Shown here: piece after piece, positions 7,037-16,154 of the stretch
Position numbering within the stretch: the first letter of the stretch is position 1
Layout of the letters: each line of letters opens with the position of its first letter
Assembly: GCA_902795345.1 (NCBI GenBank)
Contig: CADBKO010000002.1
Coordinates: 1-64,000 of the forward strand
Origin: Oscillospiraceae bacterium
Lineage (GTDB): Bacteria > Bacillota > Clostridia > Oscillospirales > Oscillospiraceae
DNA: 64,000 bases
Direction of reading: 5' to 3'
Notes under the pieces: model-generated
The model's database searches: none
What the model saw: the letters and a program-made list of their open reading frames with translations, nothing else
Told to the model about the DNA's origin: nothing
Made by a program: the position numbers and the translations under genes

Positions 7037-7342
7037 TCATTCCGGTTTCTTGCTCTTCGCCAGCCGCGCCAGGGACAGCACGAGGCCGGCCAGGGCGGCC
7101 AGGGCCAGGAGGCCCAGAAGGATGGGGACCAGCGGGGAATGGCGGAAGCCCAGGAGGGCGGTATCCCTGCCGCTGGACAGGAGCAGCTGTTTCCAGAAAT
7201 GGACCGTGACCCAGGTCAGGGCCAGGGAGAGCAGGCAGAAGCCGGCGGCAAGAAGGGTCTTTTTATAGGTTTTATAGGACAGCAGCAGGAAGATATTGAT
7301 GTCGCTCGTGAGCAGGCAGAAGCCGAAGATCATCGCCTCCAT
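7037..7342 (-). CDS. Small integral membrane protein, unknown function
   Basis: The 101-residue product has about three hydrophobic segments (IFGFCLLTSDINIFLLL, LLAAGFCLLSLALTWVTV, and a Leu/Ala-rich one near 75-95) and a basic C-terminus. ATG 7342 is preferred over an upstream in-frame ATG at 7411 because AAAGGAGAG precedes it; the longer form would add a charged, Pro-rich leader. It stands alone between coaX and the rpmG operon. I do not recognise the family. Confidence 0.6.
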   Translation of the reverse strand: MEAMIFGFCLLTSDINIFLLLSYKTYKKTLLAAGFCLLSLALTWVTVHFWKQLLLSSGRDTALLGFRHSPLVPILLGLLALAALAGLVLSLARLAKSKKPE

Positions 7343-7435
7343 GCGCGTCTCTCCTTTCTCCGGCGGCGGTTTTTCCGCCTCCAGCATACCACGGCGGGCC
7401 CGGAGAGGCAAGCTGCAAAAAAGTTGAAATAATGC

Positions 7436-7464
7436 TTGACCGGCCTTGACGGCTGTGGTATAGT
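7436..7464 (+). promoter_or_regulatory. Strong sigma-A promoter of rpmG-secE-nusG
   Basis: TTGACC (7436-7441) and TATAGT (7459-7464) lie 17 bp apart. The leader of about 100 nt to rpmG contains a short GTTTTGC/GCAAAAC hairpin at 7490-7508. Confidence 0.85.
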
Positions 7465-7571
7465 ACCGTTACCTGTCGGCAGACGGGTTAGTTTTGCTGC
7501 GCGCAAAACCCCCGCTGTACAGGGAGGCAACAAGCCCTTTGGGGCGAATCTAATAAGGAGGTGCCGCAAAC

Positions 7572-7736
7572 ATGGCGAAGAACGGAGCTCGCGTCCGTGT
7601 CACCCTTCGGTGCAACGAGTGCAAGCAAAGGAACTACAACACCGTGAAGAACAAGAAGAACACCACGGAACGTCTTGAGCTGAACAAGTACTGCCGTTTC
7701 TGCCGGAAGCATACCGTGCATACGGAAACGAAGTAA
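7572..7736 (+). CDS. rpmG: 50S ribosomal protein L33 (zinc-binding form)
   Basis: This is a 54-residue protein. [20 protein letters not shown] and later CRFCRKH supply the two CxxC pairs of the zinc-binding (C+) L33 type, so ribosomes carrying it need zinc. AAGGAGG precedes the ATG. It opens the classic rpmG-secE-nusG string, the usual Firmicutes order. Confidence 0.95.
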   Translation: MAKNGARVRVTLRCNECKQRNYNTVKNKKNTTERLELNKYCRFCRKHTVHTETK

Positions 7737-7751
7737 GCTGGGAGGACGGAA

Positions 7752-7991
7752 ATGGCAAGCGACAAGAAGGAAAAACAACAGGGCAAGCCCGCGCAGCTGT
7801 GGAGCCGGATCAAAGCCTGGTTCCGGGGCATGAAGAGCGAGCTGAAAAAGGTCGTATGGCCCAGCCGGAAGACCACCACGAAGAACGTGATCGTGGCCGT
7901 GACCGTCATGGTCGCCTCCGGCATCGTGATCTGGGCATTCGACCAGGTGGCTATGCTGATCGTGCAGACGCTGATCTCCATCGGCCATTAA
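7752..7991 (+). CDS. secE: Preprotein translocase subunit SecE
   Basis: The 79-residue protein has a charged N-terminal half, the amphipathic hinge WFRGMKSELKKVVWPSRKTT (the SecE signature around KKVxWPSRxET), and one C-terminal transmembrane helix. This is the short single-span form usual in Gram-positives. It clamps SecY in the SecYEG channel. It lies between rpmG and nusG with gaps of 15 bp on both sides, so the three are cotranscribed. Confidence 0.95.
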   Translation: MASDKKEKQQGKPAQLWSRIKAWFRGMKSELKKVVWPSRKTTTKNVIVAVTVMVASGIVIWAFDQVAMLIVQTLISIGH

Positions 7992-8006
7992 CGAGGGACG
8001 GACACA

Positions 8007-8531
8007 ATGGCAGACATTGCGCAGTGGTACGTCCTGCACACCTACTCCGGCTATGAGAACACCGTGCAGACCTCCATCTTCAAGGCCCGGGAAAACCGGC
8101 ACATGGAGGACATGATCCTGGACGTCAACATCCCCATGGAGACCGTCACCGAGATCGAGGACGGCAAGACCGTCGTGAAGGAGCGCAAGACCTTCCCCGG
8201 CTATGTGCTGGTGAAGATGATCCTGACCAACGAGAGCTGGCAGGTGGTGCGCAACGTGCGCGGCGTCACCGGCTTCGTCGGCTCCGACGGCAAGGCCATC
8301 CCCCTCACGGAACAGGAGATCCTGGACCTGGGGGTGGAAAAGCGGGAGATCTCCATCGGCTTCCAGGTGGGCGACAGCGTCAAAGTGCTGGACGGGCCCC
8401 TGGAGGGCTTCATCGGCACCGTGGACGAGCTGGAACCCGAGCGGAACCGGGTCCGCGTGGCCGTCAGCATGTTCGGCCGGGAGACCCCGGTGGACCTGGA
8501 GCTGGACCAGGTGGAAGCCATCAACAAGTAA
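8007..8531 (+). CDS. nusG: Transcription termination/antitermination factor NusG
   Basis: The 174-residue protein has the N-terminal NGN domain (WYVLHTYSGYENTVQTSI) and a C-terminal KOW domain starting near FQVGDSVKVLDGPLEGFIG. NusG travels with RNA polymerase and links it to the ribosome or to pausing. It is the last gene of the rpmG-secE-nusG unit before a 234-bp gap, after which rplK and rplA follow. Confidence 0.95.
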   Translation: MADIAQWYVLHTYSGYENTVQTSIFKARENRHMEDMILDVNIPMETVTEIEDGKTVVKERKTFPGYVLVKMILTNESWQVVRNVRGVTGFVGSDGKAIPLTEQEILDLGVEKREISIGFQVGDSVKVLDGPLEGFIGTVDELEPERNRVRVAVSMFGRETPVDLELDQVEAINK

Positions 8532-8765
8532 ACATCAACAAGCAAATCCCCCGTACCCCAGATCGGAACCCAGCAAAGCGGTTGCGATTTGGAGAGGACG
8601 AGGAGGCGAAATCTACAAACATTCGCGCTTGCGTGGATGGGCCGCATTTCGCCTCTGAGGACGAAAGTGGGAGGATAGCGGTGCGATCCCTGCGCCGCTG
8701 TCCGCCAAAAGCCCGCCGGCGCGAGGCCGGCGCGGCACCACATTATAATTGGAGGTAATCATACC
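8532..8765 (+). repeat. nusG-rplK spacer holding a palindromic module and rplK leader
   Basis: This 234-bp gap between cotranscribed genes is unusually long. It contains the module GCGATTTGGAGAGGACGAGG (8584-8603), related to sequences at 10274, 16014, 24364 and 57494. A paired arm GAGGCGAAAT/ATTTCGCCTC spans 8602-8655, and a GC-rich stem CGCCGGC/GCCGGCG lies near 8714-8733. The stem could be an rplK leader or L1-binding site, but no such site is certain. A short tandem copy of ATCAACAAG occurs at the nusG end. Confidence 0.5.
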
Positions 8766-9209
8766 GTGGCAGCACCCAAGAAAAATCAGAAAGTCACCGG
8801 AATCGTCAAACTTCAGATTCCCGCCGGCAAGGCGACCCCGGCCCCCCCTGTGGGCCCCGCCCTCGGCCAGCACGGCGTCAACATCGCCGCCTTCACCAAG
8901 GAATTCAACGAGCGCACCAAGGCCGACATGGGCCTGACCATCCCCGTGGTCATCACCGTTTACGCCGACCGCAGCTTCTCCTTCATCTGCAAGACGCCCC
9001 CCGCGGCCGTCCTGCTGAAGAAGGCCGCCGGCATCGAGACCGCCTCCGGCGTGCCTCAGCGTGATAAGGTGGCCACTATCTCCGCCGAAGCCTGCCGCAA
9101 GATCGCCGAGCAGAAGATGCCCGACCTGAACGCCGGCAGCATCGAGGCGGCCTACCGGATGATCAAAGGCACCGCCCGCAGCATGGGCATCGTCGTAGAG
9201 GAGGGCTGA
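8766..9209 (+). CDS. rplK: 50S ribosomal protein L11
   Basis: The 147-residue protein begins [20 protein letters not shown] and has the family block [20 protein letters not shown] followed by [10 protein letters not shown]11 binds 23S rRNA in the GTPase-associated centre. The start is GTG with GGAGG ten bases upstream. rplA follows after four bases. The usual rplJ-rplL genes do not follow this pair. Confidence 0.95.
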   Translation: MAAPKKNQKVTGIVKLQIPAGKATPAPPVGPALGQHGVNIAAFTKEFNERTKADMGLTIPVVITVYADRSFSFICKTPPAAVLLKKAAGIETASGVPQRDKVATISAEACRKIAEQKMPDLNAGSIEAAYRMIKGTARSMGIVVEEG

Positions 9210-9213
9210 GGAA

Positions 9214-9909
9214 ATGTTCAGAGGCAAGAATTACCGCGAAAGCGCGAAGAATATCGACCGGGCCACCCTGTATGACGCGCAGGACGCTTTTGACCTGGTG
9301 GTCAAGAACGCCAAGGCCAAGTTCGACGAGACCGTCGAGCTGCACATCAAGCTGGGCGTCGATTCCCGTCACGCCGATCAGCAGGTCCGCGGCGCCGTCG
9401 TGCTCCCCCATGGCACCGGCAAGACCAAGCGGGTCCTGGTGTTCTGCAAGCCCGAGCGCGAGGAAGAAGCCAAGGCTGCCGGCGCCGACTTCGTGGGCGG
9501 CCAGGAGCTGGTGCAGAAGATCCAGAGCGAGAACTGGTTCGACTACGACGTGGTCGTGGCCACTCCCGACATGATGGGCGTGGTTGGCCGTCTGGGCCGT
9601 GTCCTGGGCCCCAAGGGCCTGATGCCCAGCCCCAAGGCCGGCACCGTCAGCCCCGACATCGCCAAAGCCGTCAGCGAGATCAAGGCCGGTAAGGTGGAGT
9701 ACCGTCTGGACAAGACCAACATCATCCACTGCCCCATCGGCAAGGTCTCCTTCGGCGCGGAGAAGCTCATGGAGAACTACAACACCCTGATCGCCGCCGT
9801 CATCAAGGCCAAGCCTGCGGCTGCCAAGGGCCAGTATATCCGCTCCTGCGTCACCGCCAGCACCATGGGCCCCGGCGTCAAGATCAACGCCGCCAAGCAG
9901 ATGGCGTAA
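9214..9909 (+). CDS. rplA: 50S ribosomal protein L1
   Basis: This is a 231-residue protein of normal length. It has the N-terminal [19 protein letters not shown] helix, the [20 protein letters not shown] signature and the [13 protein letters not shown] segment. L1 forms the mobile stalk at the E site and in many bacteria represses its own operon by binding the leader mRNA. A strong terminator at 9935 closes the operon. Confidence 0.96.
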   Translation: MFRGKNYRESAKNIDRATLYDAQDAFDLVVKNAKAKFDETVELHIKLGVDSRHADQQVRGAVVLPHGTGKTKRVLVFCKPEREEEAKAAGADFVGGQELVQKIQSENWFDYDVVVATPDMMGVVGRLGRVLGPKGLMPSPKAGTVSPDIAKAVSEIKAGKVEYRLDKTNIIHCPIGKVSFGAEKLMENYNTLIAAVIKAKPAAAKGQYIRSCVTASTMGPGVKINAAKQMA

Positions 9910-9934
9910 ATAGTCAAATCGAAGCCAAACAGCA

Positions 9935-9962
9935 AACGCCCCGGACGAAAGTCCGGGGCGTT
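9935..9962 (+). terminator. Terminator of the rplK-rplA operon
   Basis: A 12-bp stem (AACGCCCCGGAC with its complement, ending TTTTT) closes on a GAAA loop. It is a textbook intrinsic terminator 25 bp after rplA. Confidence 0.93.
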
Positions 9963-9982
9963 TTTGCAAACCGGGAGGCAAA

Positions 9983-10745
9983 AAAAGGCTCCCCTTCAGG
10001 GGAGCCGGCAGCCGCCATAGGCGGCTGACTGAGAGGTCAATCCCGCCGCAGCGGGAAATGCCCCCGTCTCCGTCATTGCGAAGCCGGTGCGCACACCGGC
10101 TGTGGCAATCCGTTTACCCGTCCATCCCCCCGTCTCACGTCCTTCGTCCAAAAGTGGGGAATCCAATGGGGGCGGAGCCGTGTCCTTATTCGCCGGAATT
10201 CGGCGCAGCTCCCTTTGGTCGCTGCTTGAAAATTCCGGCGAAACGTCCTTCTCAAATCGAAACGATATGTTTCGATTTGAAGAGGAGGAGCCACCGAGCG
10301 ATACGGAGTTTTCGCAGTATTACGGTCCTGCGGAAACGGAGCGAGCGACGTGAGCTCCGACGAGGTCCCCTCTGGCGGTTTCTTTTCCCCGTTTCTTTTC
10401 CGATAAAAGAAACGGGGTCGCGCCGCTGCGCGAAAAGCTCTCGTCCAAACTCACGTCCCGCCGCAGCGGTGACCTCTCCACCACTGGCCTTGCGTGAGAC
10501 GGCCAGCGGTCCCCCTCCCCTAAAGGGGAGGCTAAGAGGAAGGGACTGACCTCTCCCCTGAAGGGGAGGCAAAAGAAGGCTCCCCTTTCAGGGGAGCCGG
10601 CGCGAAGCGCATGAGGGAGTCAGCGGTGGATAAGGAGCAGCTATCATTGGAAACAGCAGCTATGAATAACGCTGACTCCCTCCGTCATCGCCTCGCGGCG
10701 ATGCCACCTCCCTCAAGGAGGGAGGCATTTTCAGCGCACCCGCAG
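9983..10745. repeat. 760-bp gap built from dispersed palindromic repeat modules
   Basis: I see no gene here. In order it holds: a GGCTCCCC/GGGGAGCC hairpin with GCCGCCATAGGCGGC (9983-10030); a CGTCATTGCGA...GGCAATCCG palindrome (10071-10112); a CGCCGGAAT...ATTCCGGCG block flanked by GTCCTT (10180-10253); an AAATCGAAAC/GTTTCGATTT hairpin (10255-10280) joined to a GCGATACGGAGTTTTCGCAG module (10299-10318) that runs to about 10370; a paired AAACGGGG/CCCCGTTT block; and CTCCCTC...GAGGGAG copies (10577-10731). Confidence 0.75.
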
Positions 10746-10764
10746 CGCAGTTCGTTTATTTATT

Positions 10765-11934
10765 CTATTGCGGAAGGTCCTCGTCCAGGGTGACGGAGAA
10801 GGTCATGCGCTCCCCTTCCCGCAGGGCCACGACGGTGATGGTGTCCCCCGCGTGCCAGAAGCGGCGGGCGTCCAGCAGGTCGGCCATGCTGGTGATGGTC
10901 TTGCCGCCGGCCTCCACGATGATGTCCCCCGTCAGGAGGCCCGCCCGCTGGGAGCAGCTGCCCTCGTTGACCTCCATGACGATGGCGCCGGACTGACCGT
11001 CCTCCGTATAGGCCTGGGCGTTGCCCACCAGGATCCCCAGGAGGGGACGGCCCTTCACATACCCGTAGGCCGCCAGGTCGTCCACGATAATCAGGGCGTC
11101 GTCGATGGGGATGGCGAAGCCCAGGCCCTCCACCCCGGAGGAGGCATATTTCGCAGAGGCGATGCCGATGACCTGGCCGAAGCGGTTGATGATGGGGCCA
11201 CCGGAATTGCCGTTGTTGATGGCGGCGTCGATCTGGAACATGTCGATGGCGGTGTTGTTGGCGATGGTGATGCTGCGGTCCAGGGCGGAGACGATGCCGC
11301 TGGTCATGGAATAGGTCAGCTCGCCCAGGGGGTTGCCGATGGCGTAGATGGCCTCCCCTACCCGGGTGCCCTCGAAGGTGCCCAGGGTGACGGTGGGCAG
11401 GTCGCGCCCGGGTATCTTCAGCAGGGCCACGTCGCTGCGGCTGTCCCCCCCGATGATCTCGGCGGTGTATTCCTCCCCGGAATAGAGCATCACCTTGACC
11501 TCCAGGTTTTCCGCCAGGGCGGTCTCGATCACATGGTTGTTGGTGAGGACATAGCCGTCGGCGCTGATGATGAAGCCGGAGCCGGTGATGGCCCCGCGGG
11601 TGATCTGGCCGAAGACATTGGTGCTGGTGGTGCTGGTGCTGACGCCCACGCAGGCGGGGGTCAGCAGGGAATAGATCTCCGCGGCGGAAAGCTCCTCCCC
11701 GGTGTAGGCGGCGTCGGCGGAAGGAGCGCGGCTGCCCGCCTCCGGCTGGGAATAGACCGGGCCCAGGGACGATTTGGGCACGATGCGGGCTTTGGAAAAG
11801 CTGCGGACGGCGGCGCCGAAGCCGAAGCCCAAAGCGCAAAGGAGCACCACGCAGACGACGATCAGGGCGATCCTGCCGCCAGATTTCTTTTGCGCGGCCA
11901 GAGGCGCGCCGGTATTGGGATCGAAATTAGCCAT
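10765..11934 (-). CDS. HtrA/DegP-like membrane-anchored serine protease
   Basis: The 389-residue protein has a cytoplasmic N-terminus, one transmembrane helix (about 21-44), a trypsin-like domain with His134 in TNNHVI, Asp168 in SRSDVALL and Ser244 in NGNSGGP, and one PDZ domain from about 290. HtrA proteases degrade or refold damaged envelope proteins. A GGGAGGG ribosome binding site precedes the ATG. It follows polC on the minus strand with a 24-bp gap, so the two may share a transcript. Confidence 0.92.
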   Translation of the reverse strand: MANFDPNTGAPLAAQKKSGGRIALIVVCVVLLCALGFGFGAAVRSFSKARIVPKSSLGPVYSQPEAGSRAPSADAAYTGEELSAAEIYSLLTPACVGVSTSTTSTNVFGQITRGAITGSGFIISADGYVLTNNHVIETALAENLEVKVMLYSGEEYTAEIIGGDSRSDVALLKIPGRDLPTVTLGTFEGTRVGEAIYAIGNPLGELTYSMTSGIVSALDRSITIANNTAIDMFQIDAAINNGNSGGPIINRFGQVIGIASAKYASSGVEGLGFAIPIDDALIIVDDLAAYGYVKGRPLLGILVGNAQAYTEDGQSGAIVMEVNEGSCSQRAGLLTGDIIVEAGGKTITSMADLLDARRFWHAGDTITVVALREGERMTFSVTLDEDLPQ

Positions 11935-11958
11935 GTTCAGCCCTCCCGGGAAGAAAAA

Positions 11959-14900
11959 TTAAAAGAAAGACATCTGGGCGGAGTCGGGCATATCCCCGAA
12001 GGCTCCGGCAGCTTTCAATTCGTCGATGTGGGTCTTGGAGACCTTGGTGCAGGCCAGGGCAAATTCCTCGATGCTGGTGAAATCCCTGTCCCGCTTCTCA
12101 TAGATGTCCCAGGCGGCGGACTCCCCCAGCCCGGCGATGGCGTTGAAGGGGGGGATCAGCTTGTCGCCCTCCATGGTGAAACGGGTAGCGTGGCTCTTTT
12201 TCAGGTCCACGCTGCCGAAGCGGAAGCCCCGGAGGTAGAATTCATAGACCACCTCCAGACCGGTATACAGGTCCTTTTCCGCCTGCTTCAGATCATTCAT
12301 ATTCCTCGCCAGCTCCTGCAGCTTGCGCCGCACGGCGTCCACCCCCGAGGTGGCGATCTTCAGGTCGAAGCCGGGGCAGCGGATGGTGAAATAGGCGCAG
12401 TAGAAGGCCAGAGGCATATGTACCTTGAACCAGGCGATGCGCAGGGCCATCATGACATAGGCCACGGCGTGGGCCTTGGGGAACAGGTATTTGATCTTCT
12501 TGCAGGAGTCGATGTACCAGTCGGGCACAGAGGCGTCCCGCATGTCCTTCTCCATGTCCTCCGCCAGACCCCGGCCCTTCCGCACCGTCTCCATGATCTT
12601 GAAGGCCCGCTTGGCAGGCAGACCGTAGTCGATGAGGGTGAGCATGATGTCGTCCCGGCAGCCGATGGCCTCGTCAACGGAGGCGGTGCCGGACTGGATG
12701 ATGTCCTTGGCGTTGCCCAGCCAGACGTCGGTGCCGTGGGAGAAGCCGGACAGTCGCACCAGGGTGCTCATCTTCTCCGGCTGGGTGTCCACCAGCATTT
12801 CCCGGGTAAACTTGGTGCCGAATTCCGGCACGGCGATGGAACCGGTGTGGCCGATGATGGGGTCCCCGTCGGGGATGCCCAGGGCCTCCGGCGTGCGGAA
12901 CAGGAGCATGGTCTCCGGGTCGTCCATGGGCAGGGATTTCACGTCCACCCCCGTCAGCTCCTCCAGCATGTGGATCATGGTGGGGTCATCATGGCCCAGC
13001 ATATCCAGCTTCAGCAGGTTGGACTCCATGGAATGGTATTCAAAATGGGTGGTGATGATGTCCGTGTCCGGGTCGTCCGCCGGGTGCTGCACGGGGCAGA
13101 AATCATAGATGCTCTTGTCCTGGGGGATGACCACCAGGCCGCCGGGATGCTGGCCCGTGGTGCGCTTGACCCCGGTGAAGCCGGCAGCCAGCCGGTTCTC
13201 CTCCACCTTGGTGACGTGGATGCCCCGCTCCTCGTTGTATTTCTTCACATAACCGTAGGCGGTCTTTTCCGCGATGGTGCCGATGGTGCCCGCCCGGAAC
13301 ACATGGTCCGCCCCGAAGAGCTCGATGGTGTCCCGATGGGCCCGGGCCTGGTATTCGCCGGAGAAATTCAGGTCGATGTCCGGCACCTTGTCGCCCCCGA
13401 AGCCCAGGAAGGTCTCGAAGGGAATGTTGTAGCCGTCCTTCACCATCTTCTCCCCACATTCCGGACAGAGGGCGTCGGGCATGTCCGCGCCGCAGGCATA
13501 GCCCTCCCCGGCGGCGAAATCCACATGGCGGCATTTCGGGCAGCGGTAGTGGGCGGGCAGGGCGTTGACCTCCGTGATGCCGGACATATAGGCCACCAGA
13601 GAGGAGCCCACGCTGCCCCGGGAGCCTACCAGATAGCCCGCCTCATTGGATTTCTGCACCAGCTTGACGGCGGACATATAGATCACGTCGTAGCCCCGGG
13701 AGCAGATGTTGTTCAGCTCCTCCTCCATGCGGTCCACCACCAGCTTGGGGGGCTCGTCCCCGTAGAGCCGGTGCATTTTGCCGTAGCAGAGGTCCTTCAG
13801 CTGCTGTTCGGAATTCTCGATCTTGGGCGGGAAAAGGCCCGTGGGCAGGGGGGCCACCTCCTGGATCAGCTCCGCGATGCGATTGGGGTTCTCCACCACC
13901 ACTTCCCGGGCGGTCTCCTCCCCCAGGTAGGCAAATTCCTCCAGCATCTCCGCCGTGGTCTTGAAATACAGGGGCAGGGGTTCGTCGCAGTCGGAGAACT
14001 TGTTGCTCAGGAGGATACGGCGGAACTTCTCCTCGTGGGGCTCCAGGAAATGCACGTCCCCCGTGGCCACCACGGGCTTATTCAGCAGCTTCCCCAGCTT
14101 TATCATCTTCCGGTTGTAGTCCCGCAGCTCCTCCTCCCCGGAGGCGGTGCCGCTGCGGATGAGGAATGCATTGTTGCACAGGGGCTGGATCTCCAGAAAA
14201 TCATAGAAGGCGGCCACCCTCTGCAGCTCCCGCATGCTCCTCCGGCCGGTGATGGCCCGGAATACCTCCCCCGCCTCGCAGGCGGAGCCCAGGATCAGCC
14301 CGCCGCGCAGCTCCATGAGCAGGCTCTTGGGGATGATGGGATATTTCTTGAAATGCTCCAGGTGGGCGCGGGACACCAGCTCATAGAGATTGCGGATGCC
14401 CTGCTGCTCCTTCACCAGAATGATGATGTGCTTGGGCTGGCGCTTCCCGTCGAAATCCCGGCGCAGCCGGGAGATGATGGGCCCCAGCTGCTGGATATGG
14501 TCCGCCCCCTTGGGCCGCAGCCGGGCAAAAAAGGCGTCCAGCAGCATGCCGCAGGTCAGGGCGTCGTCGGAGGCCCGGTGATGGCGGAATTCCGGCAGGC
14601 TCAGGTGATTTGCCGCCGCGTCCAGGCTGTGCTTTCGGATGCTCAGCAGGCTCTGGCTCAGGATCAGGGTGTCCACGCAGGTCTTGTCAAAGGGGATGCC
14701 GTGGCGCAGGCAGGCTTCCGCCAGGAAGCCCATGTCGAAATCCGCATTGTGGCCGCAGAGGACCCGGTCCCCCGCAAAGTCCAGGAAGGCCCGCACGGCC
14801 TCCTCCTCCCCCGGCGCGCCGGCCACGTCCTCGTCCCGGATGCCGGTGAGGGTGGTGATCTCCCCGGGGATGGGTCCTCCGGGGTCCACGAAGGTCTGGA

Positions 14901-15918
14901 AGCGGGCAAGCTCCTTCCCCTGCTTCATGATGACCGCGCCGATCTCGATGATGCGGTCGTAATCCGCCTTCAGGCCCGTGGTCTCCAGGTCGAAGGCCAC
15001 GAATTCATCCTCAAAGGCGGCGTCCTGCGCCCCGGTCACGGCCACCCGGTCGTCCACATCGTTGACGTAGTAGCCCTCCACGCCGTAGATGACCTTGATG
15101 CCCGCCTTTTTCCCCGCGCTGCACAGCTCCGGATAGCCCTGCAGGACCCCGTGGTCCGTCAGGGCGATGGCCTTGTGGCCCCAGCGGGCGGCGGTCTGCA
15201 CCATCTTGGTGATGTCCGTCAGGCCGTCCAGCTGGCTGAAGCGGCTGTGGGCGTGGAGCTCCACCCGCTTCTCCCCCACCGCCGGATCCTCCCGCTTTGG
15301 GGTGGGCAGGCGCAGCACAGCCCGGGGCTCCATGGCGATGTCCCCGTGCCAGCGGTCATAGCTCACGTCCCCCGCCACGGTGACGAACATGCCGTCCTCC
15401 ACCGCGGTCAGGCCCTCGTCCCCCTCCTGGAGGAAGCGGCTGACGTGGATGCTGCCCTCGAAATCCGTCACGTTGAAGCTGAGGATCTTCCGTCCGCCCC
15501 GGACCTCCCGCATCTCCTTGCCGAAGACCTGGCCGCTGACCAGGGTGCGCCCGGACTCCGGGGTGAGGGAGGAAATGGGGACGCTCTCCCCCTTGATCTT
15601 CCGGCCCCAGAGGAGCTTTTCCCCGGAGGCGGCGGCCTTTTCCTTCTTCTGCTTGGCGGCGGCGCTGATATAGGGCCTGATCTCCACCCGGTCCAGGTTG
15701 TAGGTCCCGGCGATCCTTCCCTCCGCGATGCTCACCGCCACGGGGGGCGGCGGCGAAGTGAATTCCACGGACAGGTCCATGGCGGCGGCAGACTTATCCA
15801 CCGTCGCATCAAAAACCACCGCCTCCGCAAAGGGGCGCAGGATGGCCTCGTCCGCGCCGCCGGATTCCGGGGCGCAGAAGGGGAACATCTCTAAAAAGGG
15901 GTAACGGACCTGTCCCAT
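11959..15918 (-). CDS. polC: DNA polymerase III alpha subunit, PolC type
   Basis: This 1319-residue replicative polymerase has an OB-fold region (about 125-205), the PHP domain opening with ELHAHSRFSQ at 220-229, a DEDD proofreading exonuclease (FVAFDLETTGL, 306-316) inserted within PHP, a CPKC...CPEC zinc motif, and the palm motif PDIDLNF. The embedded exonuclease separates Gram-positive PolC from DnaE. It is about 100 residues shorter than the B. subtilis enzyme, mostly at the N-terminus. It ends in a typical MSFF-like tail. The ATG is about 35 bp from a repeat block, and no clear promoter is seen. Confidence 0.95.
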   Translation of the reverse strand: MGQVRYPFLEMFPFCAPESGGADEAILRPFAEAVVFDATVDKSAAAMDLSVEFTSPPPPVAVSIAEGRIAGTYNLDRVEIRPYISAAAKQKKEKAAASGEKLLWGRKIKGESVPISSLTPESGRTLVSGQVFGKEMREVRGGRKILSFNVTDFEGSIHVSRFLQEGDEGLTAVEDGMFVTVAGDVSYDRWHGDIAMEPRAVLRLPTPKREDPAVGEKRVELHAHSRFSQLDGLTDITKMVQTAARWGHKAIALTDHGVLQGYPELCSAGKKAGIKVIYGVEGYYVNDVDDRVAVTGAQDAAFEDEFVAFDLETTGLKADYDRIIEIGAVIMKQGKELARFQTFVDPGGPIPGEITTLTGIRDEDVAGAPGEEEAVRAFLDFAGDRVLCGHNADFDMGFLAEACLRHGIPFDKTCVDTLILSQSLLSIRKHSLDAAANHLSLPEFRHHRASDDALTCGMLLDAFFARLRPKGADHIQQLGPIISRLRRDFDGKRQPKHIIILVKEQQGIRNLYELVSRAHLEHFKKYPIIPKSLLMELRGGLILGSACEAGEVFRAITGRRSMRELQRVAAFYDFLEIQPLCNNAFLIRSGTASGEEELRDYNRKMIKLGKLLNKPVVATGDVHFLEPHEEKFRRILLSNKFSDCDEPLPLYFKTTAEMLEEFAYLGEETAREVVVENPNRIAELIQEVAPLPTGLFPPKIENSEQQLKDLCYGKMHRLYGDEPPKLVVDRMEEELNNICSRGYDVIYMSAVKLVQKSNEAGYLVGSRGSVGSSLVAYMSGITEVNALPAHYRCPKCRHVDFAAGEGYACGADMPDALCPECGEKMVKDGYNIPFETFLGFGGDKVPDIDLNFSGEYQARAHRDTIELFGADHVFRAGTIGTIAEKTAYGYVKKYNEERGIHVTKVEENRLAAGFTGVKRTTGQHPGGLVVIPQDKSIYDFCPVQHPADDPDTDIITTHFEYHSMESNLLKLDMLGHDDPTMIHMLEELTGVDVKSLPMDDPETMLLFRTPEALGIPDGDPIIGHTGSIAVPEFGTKFTREMLVDTQPEKMSTLVRLSGFSHGTDVWLGNAKDIIQSGTASVDEAIGCRDDIMLTLIDYGLPAKRAFKIMETVRKGRGLAEDMEKDMRDASVPDWYIDSCKKIKYLFPKAHAVAYVMMALRIAWFKVHMPLAFYCAYFTIRCPGFDLKIATSGVDAVRRKLQELARNMNDLKQAEKDLYTGLEVVYEFYLRGFRFGSVDLKKSHATRFTMEGDKLIPPFNAIAGLGESAAWDIYEKRDRDFTSIEEFALACTKVSKTHIDELKAAGAFGDMPDSAQMSFF

Positions 15919-15944
15919 GTCGTCGTCGCAAGCTCCATATCATT

Positions 15945-16148
15945 CCCATCGGTCCGCTGAACCGATGCTCATTCATTCCGCTGCTCCTCCTCTTCCAAAT
16001 CGAAGCAAATGCTTCGATTTGGAGAAAGGCGCGGTTCGCCCTTATTTGCCGGAACGCTTCGCAGCCGAACAAGTCCGGCTGCTCAGAGGTTCCGGCAAAA
16101 CGTCCTCTCCCAAAACGCAAGCTCCTTGCATTTTGGGGAAACGATGCT
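15945..16148. repeat. Composite palindromic repeat upstream of polC
   Basis: It contains a hairpin AAATCGAAGCA/TGCTTCGATTT (15999-16020), then GCCGGAAC...GTTCCGGC (16050-16107) followed by AAAACGTCCTCTC, and a hairpin CAAAACGCAAG/CTTGCATTTTG (16110-16138). The order matches the element at 10180-10280 and partly that at 29254-29372. No gene is visible in this gap. Confidence 0.72.
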
Positions 16149-16154
16149 GTTGTG

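Noticed and set aside
8744..8749. TATAAT directly upstream of rplK as a promoter -10 box
   Set aside because: The predicted transcript would start on or inside the GGAGG ribosome binding site, and no -35 box is positioned; likely chance AT sequence.
10768..15894. A 1708-codon open frame on the plus strand opposite htrA and polC
   Set aside because: It is the antisense shadow of two well-supported minus-strand genes. Its product is an Ala/Gly/His/Gln-rich low-complexity string with no domain, as expected in GC-rich coding DNA read backwards.
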